This document shows, piece by piece, positions 41,586 to 54,900 of a stretch of DNA of 64,000 bases. The notes under the pieces were generated by a model, which was not told the origin of the DNA, ran no database searches, and saw only the letters and a list, made by a program, of their open reading frames with translations. The DNA comes from Lineus longissimus. Its lineage: Eukaryota > Nemertea > Pilidiophora > Heteronemertea > Lineidae. The first letter of the stretch is position 1. Each line of letters starts with the position of its first letter. The position numbers were made by a program, and so were the translations under genes. The stretch spans positions 17,872,437-17,936,436 of the forward strand of contig NC_088313.1 of the NCBI RefSeq assembly GCF_910592395.1, read 5' to 3'.

Positions 41586-44500
41586 GTAAGCCCACTTTTT
41601 AATCAAATTACGCATAGTGGTGTGATATGGTTTATGATGTTTAGTCGTTATGAATAATGTATCATTGATGCAGCGAGATAACTGCGATAATTGCGTCGGT
41701 AACTCTTTTTTATTAGTAGGCATTGTTGAAGAGGTGAAGAATATGTGCCAGATATTGCGTTATAGCCATACAATGCCAAGGTAAGCCTTGGTAGGTCTAC
41801 GCAGAGGATCAGAAATATTCTGGTCTACGTCACCATCCTGCCAGGGAAACGCCGAGTAAATGTCAAATCGTCGAACCCCAGCCTTCAGAGACCCTTCGGG
41901 CCTCGCGCGTTCTCAACTGTTCGACCCCTGATCCTGTAGCCAATCTTCTGCTGCTGGACAAGGGCTGCTGGACGCAGATCTAATACCGAATCTGTGTATT
42001 AAGGTCATCCTCGTCATCTGTACGCTCTATTTTATTTTACCCGAAACATACATGTATATGTTTATTTATGCACCAGGATTGTCAGCATAGGCCTATCATA
42101 TCGGTACCATGGCATAATATGGTCATAAAGTCATAATAAAGGAGACAGTCATCTGACTTTCATTTAGGTTTAATGACTGCGTCATGAGTAATGAACAAGG
42201 TGGATTAAAGCTTATTATGCGGCCATCAGACACGTCCATTTGAATATCATGAGTTGCCCATAGGCCTCATCCACACTTTTAAGGCCACTTGCATACGTGC
42301 TCTGTTAAGTGCTCCAAAGCACTTTCGTGGGCATCATGGTCTATTTCACGAGAAAATGCACAAGTTTTTAAAGCTAGAATCGGATTAGCATTACCAAGAA
42401 CGAGGCATGGCTATGTACCTACACTTGTCCAATGGCTTCAAATAGTTGCCACTCAAGTCATGCCTTGGCAGTTATTAATTTCTTATCACAATGCAATAAA
42501 GAGGACATTCTTCATATTTGCTATATACATGTACGTCAGAAAACTGCACGTATACACATATTTATATCAAACATAACATCCTTATGTGCTCACATATTGT
42601 CTGACAATGGGTTTAGTAACTGGAATGATTTACAGTTCCTTTTCAAGTAATATGAATTGTCATAATAATACATCATAAATTTATGATGGGATTTTTCTTT
42701 AAAATATACATGTATTTTGGTATTGATCTTAATCTTATTGGCGAAATAATGTGGGTATAGAGCATATCGAATATCTTGTGTTATTTACATTATTTGGTAC
42801 ATGGTGGTCACAAGCAACTTGCCATGGGCCTATATCTTATGCATTTACAAACCTATATCAAACATTGTGTATTTGTGATAAGATCAACTAGACTCAAATA
42901 AATTAATAGGCCGCCATCTACTTACGTCACGACGATCAAGTGGTTTGAACCATAGTTGATGTGTTAACATTACTTTCAAGAGTCGGCCTCCTGGTTGTCC
43001 CACATGTGATGGATTTTTATCAGAACAAGGAAGTAAAATGCACACTTTAAGATATAAAAAAGGAAGGTTAATATGCACTGTCGAGAATATGTTATAAATT
43101 TTATATGTATACTTAGGCATCGGACGAAAGATACCATGACAAGATGAATATCTTTCATTACATGACTGTATATTTTGGATCTCATGTCGATTCGATAATG
43201 TAAATTTTGGTAATAGAATAAGTCAAATGTGGAATAAATCCTCCTCTTCTTCGAAAGATATAAGTATGTTGTTGTTAGCCATTTTTGTTGAACAGGTTTA
43301 TTGATTTTCGCAAATAGATATGTGAAACATTGGGCAGAGCCGATAATGTCAAGTGGCATACACAGAACGATTCACCAATGAATGATGTTTGAGGCGAAGA
43401 GCACGACTGCTGTCTAATAAATGACCCCTGCATGGTTTGTCCCCAGAAAATATGAAATTGCATGGGTATGCTTTATGGGTAAAAGGTTAAAGGAGACAGT
43501 CTGAATAAGATATGCAATATTCTTAATCGAATTGCAAAATAGATATATCGGGATTTTCACAGTATAAATATCAGAGGTTATGTTGAGTATCATCAATATT
43601 GACAAATTTAGGTGAAATAGTTCAACCCATAATCGGCATCAACAGCTTCTGCACTAAGAATCGCTTTCGATCCATTTCAATGAAATGAAAATGCGCATTC
43701 GTTAGTAAGTTTGTCATGAAATTGTGCCTCATGCTGAAATAGATATCAAATACGAGGAGTGAGATATGAAACTGTCAAACTGACTGATTACCAAATCGAT
43801 AAAAGCATGCAATACTAAGCCTGTATCCTATATGTACAACTAAGGCTAAGAGCTCCAAATATATGTATGGGAAAATCCAATATTCCGGATTATTGCCCAT
43901 TGTGCTTTATAAAACCAGGATGCCCCACGAATGCTTCCATGGTCTGTGGATGCCTGATCTCCTATCATCACATCACTGAAAATGTCTAGGAAAAATCTCC
44001 AGGGAAACCATAACCATATTTTTATCGTGCTAAACCATACTCCCCCACAATGGCAACGGATGAGGTCAGATGCCATGATGTTGATACTTGTTGATTACTT
44101 ATTGGAAGATGGAGCATAACAATAGACCTTGTTAGTGCGTGCATGTCCAAGGAATCAATTCGTCATTGCAGTTGGCGACTAGTGTGACAAAGGCGAATAT
44201 GAGACAGCCATTGCCGTAAGACTAGCATGATAAATTCATCAGAGCAAACTACTGTGTGCAGGGCCGTATAAGCGAACGTTAACCCCTGACTGCTCAGCTC
44301 GGGCTGGATGAATTGAAAGCTGTCTATCATTTGAAAAAAAATCGTATCTCACGTCATGTCCGTCACGGATCTAATGGAAACCCGTGTTCATATACAAACT
44401 GTTAAAAATATCGAGAGATAAAGAAAACCACTGCTATTACGAGAATGCATTGATACCAAAATATAACATGACGTATTGTCTTCTACTCACCCGCCATTTT

Positions 44501-46489
44501 CAGTTAAATTTACGACGAATATACCATACAAGGATCATATTTTGACTATCTTGGGAAATGAGTCAGAAATTTAGATATCAATGCGACAGATGTACAGCTA
44601 TATGCCCAATAAAGCATTCTCTTCTGACTGGAAGCATATCATATAAACTATCGAACGATATGCCATGTCTTTGATCGTGTGCGTCTTCCACGTGGGTGTA
44701 GGATTATATGCCTTTGATTACGTATTAAGGTGAATCAGGAAATGCCCTACTTTTCCCTGACAGTTTTAACGGTTTATGACATTGGGTTTTTTTATATGAG
44801 GGCAGGGAGCAAGGTATCACTACAATGGCTATACCAACTACCAATGGAATGAATGACCACGAAGAAACTACTTCTTGCCATTAGCTGGCCAACAACTAAC
44901 ATTGACCAATTGGAATAGCGATGAGTAATACCAAATACAGGAGCAACTATATCAATATCATACTCATTCACATGCACCAACCGCGGATACAAAATGGAAA
45001 TTCTGGTCGAACTTTTACCGATTATGGCGCTGATTCTATTTCCCAAAATGAGTATTCGAAGAGCAATAGTCAGAGCTACCAATAAGAAGAGCCATGTGCA
45101 GCCAACATTGAAGCCAGTCTATACACTGACCACAGAAGTTGTCGACCATGCAACATTCCAGAAGCCATGCGTTTTCCATCGTCAGATTCCAAATGCCAAG
45201 AGTGCAAATTGGAGAAGACACTGAGAGAAATGTGAGAAATCGATGTCAGGCGAGCTCAGCAGGATATGTTACTACAAGGATATTCGATATACGATCATAT
45301 TATTTTGTTTATAAATAGATCCTGACGAAAGCAATCCAAGATCAATTAGAACAGGCCATCGATACATGCATACACAAGTCAAATAATCAGTGTTCCCTCT
45401 CGGCGGCGTCGTGCATGCTCCTGGGTGTTGGACACGGAAATGTTAGTACTCGTCGGCCACCCGGAAACCGAACACGTCAAACATGGCCATCACATCTTGA
45501 TTTGTCGTTTCGAACCGTTTAAAGCTGGGGTTTAAACAAAAAAGTCGATGAATCTTGTCTATCAAACAGCTTTTACATTAATTGTTTTGCATTTATCCGA
45601 CTGTGTTTTGTCTCGCGCGGGCTAAAACAGCTGCATCGGATATAAAGAAGGCGGAGAAATGGGAATGCGAAGGGTATAGCTCAGGTAATGCTGCGGGTGA
45701 GGAATTAGAATCTGATACATATGCTTACCATTCCGTGCAATAGATCAAATCGGAGTTTTTTCTTCACCTTACTAGAAAACAAGCTGTAATTTATTCTTGG
45801 TGATAGAGGTATATACTGCATGAAGATACCTCGAAGGTATACTGCGCCAAAGTCTATAGTAGAAAACCCCGCAGCTAACTACATGCATGTCATTCTGAAA
45901 GCTACAATTGGGATTTGTAGGCTTACGAATTGTCCTTCCGTAGTCCTTGCATTCAAGAAGCGTGGATGTACCAAGTACCTGTTAACCGTGCAGTAATTTA
46001 TTCGTAAATTATTTATGGAAGACGTTTTTTGAGACGCCCTATACAACTCAAACAAAACCCAAGTGGGTACAGTAGCCCAATCAGTCTTGCGATAGATATA
46101 TACTGATTAAATACTCGATTGATGCACTGCCTGAATTGTTTGCTGGAAATTTTTTCATGAGTCAGTCAGTTCAAAATTTTGAAAAATTTTCAAAGTCAAA
46201 TCGTGGTTGTCGTGCAGATTTAGATCACACGTTGGTCGTTGAGATCAATCACTTGCATGACAAAGGCAAGTCCCGTGAGACGATTCTGATTCAGTTACAG
46301 TATATATCCAACATTTCACCGTCTGTCAGTTGAAGATGAATTGAAGATAGACTGGCAGTGTAGCCTATCCAGTCGAGATGAAATGAATGGATAAGTTCCT
46401 CACAACTGAACTCGCCTAAGGCTTGTCCATTATCAAAAGGAGATGAATTTAGCAAGACGTTTGTATTCATACTTGACTGGCTGTTCCGA

Positions 46490-46781
46490 GAATGACGTCA
46501 TTCTGCCGGGCAGCTAACTTCTCAGTAGCGTGGTGACGTCAGAGCTAAATAGGTTATAATCCGTTCGTGCGCTGGGCGTTTGCTTGCATTAAAATTTGCA
46601 CGAGAGGGTTAACTAAGAAGAGCTGACCATTTGAAACTGAAATCAAATGATTGTGTCTCAGTTCAGAGTGCCGATTGTGCTATTTCTCGTTTTAAAAAAC
46701 TGTGAATTATTCAGCTCAGTGTTCCTTGGGAGCACTTCTTATTTGATTTTCTTATTTCTATGGCAACGAGTGGAAGATTGA
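46490..46781 (+). promoter_or_regulatory. Promoter-like site with two CREs and a TATA/CArG-like segment
   Basis: Two full TGACGTCA cAMP-response elements lie at 46493-46500 and 46534-46541. The first sits in the perfect palindrome GAATGACGTCATTC. A few bases later come CTAAATAGG (close to a serum-response CArG core) and GGTTATAATCC (TATA-like). Downstream, a 44-codon frame at 46647-46781 begins MIVSQFRVPIVLFLVL and is hydrophobic; I do not recognise it. The layout resembles an immediate-early promoter. No annotated gene follows closely on the plus strand. Confidence 0.35.
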
Positions 46782-48114
46782 AACACGTCGGAGTACTAGT
46801 TACAACATGAGACACCCGGCCGTGTGTCATAAATTATTTTAGACGAGGCGACTTCCTTACTGCACGTGACATGCTCACGTGACCAACACACATTGGGCCA
46901 CCTTCATTGTTGTCTAAACTTCGGACGCAGTGGTTCAGCCTCACCCCCCCCCCCCCCCCTTCCATGAAGGAAGCGAGGGAAGGGTGACGAATGGACTGCG
47001 GCCTCGAGGGGTTAGTGCCTTCTGAGCCAACAAGCGCCGATTCATTCGGAACGTTGAAATGCACTTTCGTCACCGGTGTGACTGTCACTTCCCTTTCCTT
47101 CTCACTTTCGTGCTGTGTGCCCGCAGTTCTGAAAATCGAGTTTGCTAGGTGGCATGATGACAGCAACTGACGTTATTGCTTTCTCATGTTGCGAGTGACT
47201 CGATGAAAGAGGAGATTACATGAACTGAGATGGTATACATCATTCCTTTTAGGTTGAAAATTTTACGAACCAGTTCATTTGAAGCCCAAAGTTGACCATC
47301 TTGACCTTCAAGACAGTGCGCGTCGTATGGGTGGAGGTAACGGAGGCAATACCACTGGAAGTTCAGTAAGAAAGTTGACAGATAATCTAATGAGTGAACC
47401 AGCGTATCATGACGGGCATTAAGGTTTAATAGATTGGTGATGAAGAAACTAACAGGCTTACCATGTAGACGACGGTCTCGCGGAAACAAGTGCATTGCGC
47501 ATTCAGTTCAAAAACGAGATTTGAACGATGCCATTAAATATAATCAAAGGTGACGAGGATTACGCCATACCGTTTAGTTTCCATAGGAACAATAATCCAA
47601 GGTTAGCCTTTATTGGCTGTATCTTCTACTAGTAGGTTACGGGGTCCATGCCATTTGAAAGATAGATAATTATTCAGTTTGTGTAGTCAGATTTGATCGA
47701 CATCAAGTGCCATGGGCAAATATAACTTGATCCCTTCCCAACCTTAAAATAATTTCAGTTGCAAAGGTTTATGCTCGGTTGGTATCCGGATTTCCCCATG
47801 CCCTTTACCAAAATAGGCTGTAAGATATCATTAATGAATGTATCCCAAGGGATAGCAACGAAATAATAATGATAAATACTTTTTTATCCGTCAAAAATGA
47901 TGACAAACCCTTGTAATTCTTGTGTCGAAATTCTGACCCCGTGAAAAATTTCCAGAGCATAATCCTGAATCTAGTGTGAGACGAATAGCTAGCAGTAACT
48001 GTCGCCTAGCTTTTCGTGTAACGCCCATGCAGCCAAATTATCCTGGTCAGCATCTAAACGAAGCAATCGATTCCGGATTGTGTCTGTTGTCCATGGGATG
48101 ATAAATCAGTCTAC

Positions 48115-48147
48115 GCCCCCACCCCCCTCCCCCCCCCCCCCCCTCCC
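48115..48147. repeat. C-rich low-complexity run
   Basis: Nearly pure C on the plus strand, interrupted by A and T. Comparable shorter runs occur at 34661-34674, 40557-40568, 46944-46959 and 48733-48744, and as G at 11970-11986. Their lengths are likely polymorphic and prone to assembly error. Confidence 0.85.
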
Positions 48148-51100
48148 TACAGGATTTGATCATACGGTTCATGGAGCTGCTGTCTGGATGGCCATGACGA
48201 TAAATCAGCAAGTTGTCGCCCTGGGTTGATCTTGCTGTGGTGCCTAAGATTTGGTAAATGAAACAATTTCACGACCACCGCCGCATTCTGCATCAAGTCT
48301 GGATTTGTTTCAGGCGAAATATCTGCCATATGAAGACACACACGGGGACCTGTGTACGGAAAAAAACGTGATGTATATGGTATAGCCGAATACAATTCGG
48401 GTCTCATGTGTGTTCGTCAGTCCCATTCCCTTATATACCGCTTCGCAGCAAATGAGGCCATAACAAATAATCGATGGATATCGAATAGTTGAAGACCATC
48501 TACATGCCGGTCACCTAGGCAGACGAATGTCGTCTGTAGAGTTGACTGATGAGAAATGAACGAGTGAACATTGTCATTTTAATGTTAGCTGCAAGAACCA
48601 GCACATGTGACGTGTACGTCACCTCCGTCGTCATCATCGCCATCATCATCATCATCATCATTGACGACCGCTGTAACCCAGTTGGGTATTGAGCTACTGT
48701 ATCAATGACTACACTATCAATCTGTACTGTAACCCCCCCCCCCCGTCACATTAGCTCACATTGGCATGCAATTCACAAGCAGCTCTTTCTTTCTTTGCCG
48801 ATTTCATCTGAGCACCGAGGCGCATATCAAAAAGGGTGATGAATACGAATTGCCTGGCTTACTGAGCATCGATCCTTTATCCAATATATATATATGTTGC
48901 TTTTATCAGATTTAGCTCTATACCATGTAATCCTGGTCCTTCAAGCATATTCGCATGTCAAATTGCCTTTGCCTTTAATACACTGGAAAGGCCTAGTATA
49001 CATGAGTAGATGAGTGCTGCAGGTGGCAATGCAGTCCATACTTCGTCCCAAAATTTCTTCACTTCTGCTAACGTTGCAATAATGTCAAGAAGACGAACCG
49101 AACGCGATGTAACAGTGAAATAATTATCGCACATCATGATGCTCTCCGTAGATTTAGGCTCAGTATTCATGTACAGGCCCCATATACTTCCCTGTACCTT
49201 TTCGGACAAGATGCTAAATGTCAGTTCAGCCTGTTCTTGCGACCAACAGCCAAAAGGTCAGTATTTTGGACCCGAGACTTGGGAATTGAACTGTCACATC
49301 TCCCGCCCGTCCACGTTCAGCTTCCGCGGTGAATAATGAATCAGGAATCACAGAGCATCGGATGTAGACTAGAACTCAAGGGGAATATTTGTGGAAATAG
49401 TCTAAAGAGCGAAAGGTAACGCAGTGAATTTGCCTTTTGAAAGACTCTGCCCAACCTAAGCTATCATCACCCGCCCACAATCTTTCAGCCACCATGGCAA
49501 TGATAATGACTCGAATAGCAAATTTATAGAAGCTTGTCACTTGCACATTTTTAGCATGCTAAGTGCGGGGACTCCTGGGTTCAAGCGCAATTAACGGTCT
49601 CGGGAGAGTTCGAGTAGAACAAATTGAAGTCGTAACAAATGGTCTGAATTATGTTCTGGTGTAGATTGTTGGAATGGTTGTACGTATTTGAATTGATTTT
49701 GTGTGAACGTTGAAGAAGGTTTTTGTCTATTAAACGTCATCGAACTCACATTCACCGGTGATCTGAATATGACCAGTTATCCATCTCGTAGATTGTTGGA
49801 ACATTGTTAGGTAGACTCCAACTTGACACTGAGGGAAGCTCGGCTGTGCTGGACATAAGCCGCCGTACAAACAAGGACGCATGCATCTACCCAAACCCAT
49901 TGCACTGTCAAGTCATATCACTATCCGACCGTCATCCATTTTTTCCATGATCTGTATTCTGGAATGGTACTCGAGTAATCCTCGAAAGTCTCAACATGGT
50001 CGAGGTGTCTTTCTACTTGACATTTGACAAGCATTGGTCTATAAAACCAACATGAGTGGTCTCGATATTGATTTCGAGAAATTGCTTTTTTTATAGTGGC
50101 ATCCATGTACGCCGCTGGTCTGTATTCTGAGAGTGTAAAGTCATGTACATGTATATCCAACTCATTCATTCTTTAACTTCTTTGGCTGGGATAATAGCAG
50201 CGTCTTTTCCGTTTCGTCAAATCTAGAAAGGGCAACCAAAACCTGGTCATTCCAATTGTGAACGCTGTCGCCGATAGGCTTTTCGTGACTCCGATCAGTC
50301 CTAAAGGATTAATCAGCATCAGAATAGTGGTTGTGGTCATTTTTTTCTTTTCATCTTCTTCCTTGTATCCACTTAGATGGCATTTTAATCTTCTCTTTGC
50401 AGGTCTTGGGTGTATGAATAGAGTAAGGAATCAGTCAGCCAATGAATGCAAGTATCAAAAGAAGCACTGCATGGCTCAGGGCATTGTCAATCCTTCCACT
50501 GTCTTCAGTCCCCTCAGGCTTGTCATTTCTAGCTTCATCGTGTTTTGTTGACCCTGACTCTAACAATGTTCAAACCATTCGCACACTCAAACATCTCATC
50601 AAATATAGCAGCCTAACCTTTAGAGAAACACTGTTGGTCCCCTGGTAGTGTTGGTATATCCAGCACCCCATCACAACCGGGCTGTCGGCTGTTTTTTGGT
50701 ACGAGTGAGTTGGTAGTGGTTAATGGTAAATTTAATTCATTCTGCTATAAGGCGTAGAACTGCGAGGCCAAGTAAATATGTTCGTGGTTGTCTGGCTTCC
50801 CACACACAATCTCTCTCCAGGGGAAGTAATAAGACTGGCATTATACACCATGCCACTATACAGCAACCCGGAGGCCGTCTATTGACTTAGTAATCAAGAA
50901 AGATGCGTCGGGGCACTAATTTCTTCCAGTCACTATTTAATATAACGATAGTTTTGGAGACTAGTGTCTTGCAAAAGGAGGGAAATTGCTTTAGGTCACA
51001 TCATTTTCTTGAGTGAGTCTTGAGATGGGAGATCAGTTTACATTGTACAGTATATACAAAAGTGAGATAGTCCTATTAATAATCAATAAAACTTGTTTTC

Positions 51101-51398
51101 TCTTGTCTTGCACTTGCAGTCCGGGGTAGATCGACACCATCGCCATCTGTTAACAGCGGGTGGACATAACAAATATGGAACATTGAACAGTATTTCCATT
51201 TGGAAGCATGATAAAGTGTCTGATAGAAAGTGCCCAGACTTTCCGAGTACATGTAACATATTGTGCCGAACCTGGCTTGCCACGTCTCCAGGGATCGTCT
51301 TCTGAAAATTGATTGTGACAGGTGACATTGCCCTCACAATAAAGACATAATATGGTCTTGGTTTATCGTTCAGGTGCGATCAATGTTGACTTGACGTC

Positions 51399-51486
51399 AT
51401 GTCGCACGTGATGACTATGATGCTAAGACAGAACAGTCTGTCAAAGATTGGCAACATGCTAAACGCAGCAGTACATAAAAATAAAG
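51399..51486 (+). CDS. PPP2R2: Candidate alternative first exon of PPP2R2
   Basis: An ATG at 51399 opens a frame of 29 codons that reaches a strong donor, AAAG|GTAAGT, at 51486/51487 in phase 1. An in-frame TGA at 51387 bounds it upstream. Phase 1 fits both coding exons at 52082 and 55284. The peptide (MSHVMTMMLRQNSLSKIGNM, then LNAAVHKNK) is basic with no acidic residue. Vertebrate PPP2R2B uses alternative N-termini spliced at this same junction, one of them mitochondrial. If the exon joins instead to 51910, the frame stops after six codons and would be an upstream ORF. A CRE (TGACGTCA) overlaps the ATG. Confidence 0.4.
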
Positions 51487-51961
51487 GTAAGTCGGTTCCA
51501 TGCTCATCGGAAAATGCCAAATTTTGAGAAAACTTGTAACTAAATCTGAGGCCTACGTACTTGGATGCCCTTTCTGCTCGATCAAAAGCCCAATCCCACC
51601 AAGGCAGAAAACTATTTTCTGGACTCTCGTCAGCATGTTTTTTGAGTGTTTCAGTGCCTGATTACTTATTCCAGGCCACTGTTTCACTATATCAAGTAGA
51701 GGTACGAACAGATCTCTGTTTGAGCGAAATCCAATTTGTAAATCCCGCCTCCAGTTTTACTCCCATCATGCACTTTCAAAGTGACGTCACTCAGCTTTAT
51801 TCCTGCCTGTGCGCCATTTTGAAAACATTGGGAGAGGGAATGTGGTATCCTTAATTATCGGGTACCATCCAGCCCTTTAGCCTCAATATTTCTTTTTGTC
51901 TTTCTGTAGGAATATTCCTTATTTCTTAAACGTCAAGTTGGCGTCGTTTGCGGGTGTCGAC

Positions 51962-54900
51962 ATGGCGGGTAAGCCCTCCAAATTTCGCTTTAATTCTGAT
52001 GACAGTCCCTGTATTATTTTGCATTGACAATCCATTCAACCTGAAGCCCTCTCCTCACTTCCCGTACTTTTCTCTTTGTAGGGAACGGTGGTGATATTCA
52101 GTGGTGTTTTTCCCAGGTCAAAGGTACAATTGAAGACGAAGTAACTGAAGGTATGTGGCGTCGGCATAGTCGGTGTTGTCTTGCCGTGTGAACTTTGGCT
52201 TCCCAAGCCGTTTTTGATTCATTCGATGGATGCGATGTGAATGCATGCAATGCTCGAATGCATCCCTGCCTGCTGACATGTTAATGTACAAGTAATTTAT
52301 TCCTTAATGGGTGCACAATAGACCTTATCGACATGACATGACACACACGAACCAGGGCTCCAACAAAATAAATATGCGCACTCAGAACATGTCAGAAGGC
52401 CTAACAAACTTCGGACAATGGCAATGCCATGCCATGCCCATGCCATAATAAGAAGCCACTGGCGACTGTGATCTTTGATGACTATTGACTGATCAATCTC
52501 ACCCTTGACTTTGTTCGAGGTGAAAATAAATGCATGGCTTTGGCTAGTTGGCTCCGAAACTAACTCAACTGCTAACTTCGAAAAGGCCCATGCGTTGCAT
52601 CGTGCATGTTAAAATTGTAGTACGCAGTCAATGGCGTAGGCCTATTTGAAGAAGACGAATTGGCGCCAAAACAAATGCATCAATATCATGGCAATGTCTC
52701 AGCCTGGAACAAGTCAGAAGGCCACAGTGGCTTATGGCATTTCCCCCCAGTATTTACAGGCAACTTGAGTTTATCATTCATGCCAAGTTGTTGTCACCTT
52801 GGGAATAAACAAAATCCATTATGAAGTTTGACTATCATAATCAATGGACACAATCTATTCTTACTTGTACAATGATTGAATTTGAAGTGGCCTACATGTA
52901 CATCAAGATCAGCTTGAATCAATGAGTAACACTGGAGTTAATCAGGTCACTTCAGCATAGTTGACCTGCCGTCATATGTGAAACAAACATGCCTGAATTT
53001 ATGCATCTAACAATAGTAACATTGGATGAATGAAGACAATATTCATTGAGTGTTTGTTTCACTTGTAAGTAAAGTTGTATGTAATTTTGGTCAGCCACAT
53101 GCTCTCTTTACTGGATGGCACACCTGCAACATCCTGGCTAGGGCCTCTGTTGGTTTCATTATCATAGTCAGCTAGTGTCATCACGCTGGGGAGTGGTTGA
53201 GTGTACTGTGAGATTTGACTGTTGTCTGCAGAAAGACCTTGGATATGCTAGACACAGGTACCCTGGTTTTCTGCCAGCTGGGGAGGTGGGAGCCGATCAA
53301 TATCATAAAAAATTGAGATTGAATGAACCAAATTCAAGATACTTGTCTGTGTTTTATGGTTCTTTTTCTGAATCAGTTTGGGAATGTCCTGCCTTGGACA
53401 GGCAGTGACCTGCTCCTGTCCAGCATGAAAGCCACTCTTGTTTGCAAAACAAACGCCAGTATGTATCCTGCTTCACTTTCTCAAAAGTCAATTCTGCTTA
53501 CATGTTGATGAATGATGTTGAACATACACATAGATATGAACATACACATAGATACCACATATATTTCCAGTTCCACACCTATTGATTTTATTATCCAGTG
53601 TGTATTCACCATGTAGTATCACAGGGTCTCATGACATTTATCCATGGCCACTAGCTTACATGGTGTATATGTCGCTGCCTTTACAAGTTGGTATGCTCTT
53701 GCCAACAATGTTAGTAGCCTTGAGTTGTCTGGATAGAATCTTTTCTTGGCATCATTTATTCCAAATTCCGATACTGACTGGCAGATTAGCGGGTCGTGGA
53801 TAATCGTGCTCTGCAGGCTTAAAAAAGTCTTAGTATCTGTACGGTACTACTAGTACTACTAGTGCTGCACTGAGCAGAATGAAGAACATGTATGAAAGGG
53901 AAATCGACTTGGCATTTTGTCATAGATAATACTGCATGTATCTTCTCAAAGGAGTGTGTGTCAGGGGATATTTTCATGATGTAACTCTGTTTGACAATCC
54001 CGATTCCTGAAAAATATCTTCCTGAATCCATGGGCTTCACTTTCAGAAACAGCCTCTGGTTGTTTCAGATTTGGTAATTGTCAGGTATTTGACAAACTCC
54101 GTGTACCCACTCAATCAGAGTTCTGTTTAAAAGTGAACCTTTGGCTTTACTAACCAGAAATTGCATTGACGTACAATTTCAGCCCAAATCATTGATATTT
54201 TATTAGATGGAAAAAAATACAAATCTCCACTCACAATGTTTTCATTATCATCGTTTTGTCATCTCCAGCACCAACTGATTACCTCTTTTTTTAGTATCCA
54301 GCCTTTCTGAGATCTGCCAGTTACCATGACAACATGGTCTTCCTGCTGTAGCACTAGCAGGTAGAAGGTCTTTATTAATTATCACGGTTAGGGTAATATG
54401 TTTGAAGTGGATGAGCTCCTCTCTGCCGGGGAGTAACTCCCCGATGGCTAGAAGGATATGGGGAAAATTATGCAAATTCCAACCCTTTTGACAATTTTGT
54501 GTATTTATCCATGTGGATAATGACTCTGAACTGTTGTCATTCACTTGATTGACAATTTTATTCCAGTTTTGGGATATTTTAATTTTTCTTTGTCTCGAAC
54601 TCAAATTTTGACAACCACAGTACAGAATCTGGTGGAATTTATATGTAGATTTTTTCAGTTCCATCTTTAACTAAAATCAGAACCTGTGGCACCTTGAAAA
54701 ATATATATTGGGTTCATTATCTTTGCCTATCATTCGTATATCAATAGGTCATAGTGCTAGTGGGTGGCAGGTATAAATGGCACGCCTGTAAATGTATTGA
54801 GTTTTATATCGATTGTATGCTTTTCGAGAATGTTAATTTTGCTCTTGATGGCTGGATGGAACAGGGTCAGGTTTTTGTGATTGTTGGTAAAAAATGCTGG

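Larger units (their letters stand above)
41586..51398. other. Gene-poor stretch upstream of PPP2R2
   Basis: I read both strands and found no exon I can support. Short ORFs of 60-110 codons are scattered, without splice context or family resemblance. Features present are a CRE-containing promoter-like site at 46490-46562, a C-run at 46944-46959, C-rich runs at 48115-48147 and 48733-48744, and a CAT repeat near 48640-48660. The stretch could be a long PPP2R2 intron, an intergenic enhancer region, or contain non-coding RNA genes. Confidence 0.5.

Noticed and set aside
44792-45221. Overlapping hydrophobic frames on both strands near 45 kb that suggested a receptor fragment
   Set aside because: The frames are broken by stops, no conserved receptor motif is present and no splice structure joins them.
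46136-46333. Plus ORF with text RADLDHTLVVEINHLHDKGK resembling a helix-turn-helix from a transposable element
   Set aside because: Only about 65 codons, no flanking transposon ends and no confident family. Could be a relic but cannot be supported.
49550-49640. GGGTTCAAGCGC word resembling a tRNA B box
   Set aside because: No matching A box, acceptor stem or cloverleaf could be formed around it.
54248-54664. 138-codon minus-strand ORF inside PPP2R2 intron 2
   Set aside because: Antisense to an intron, AT-rich codon use, no recognisable motif.
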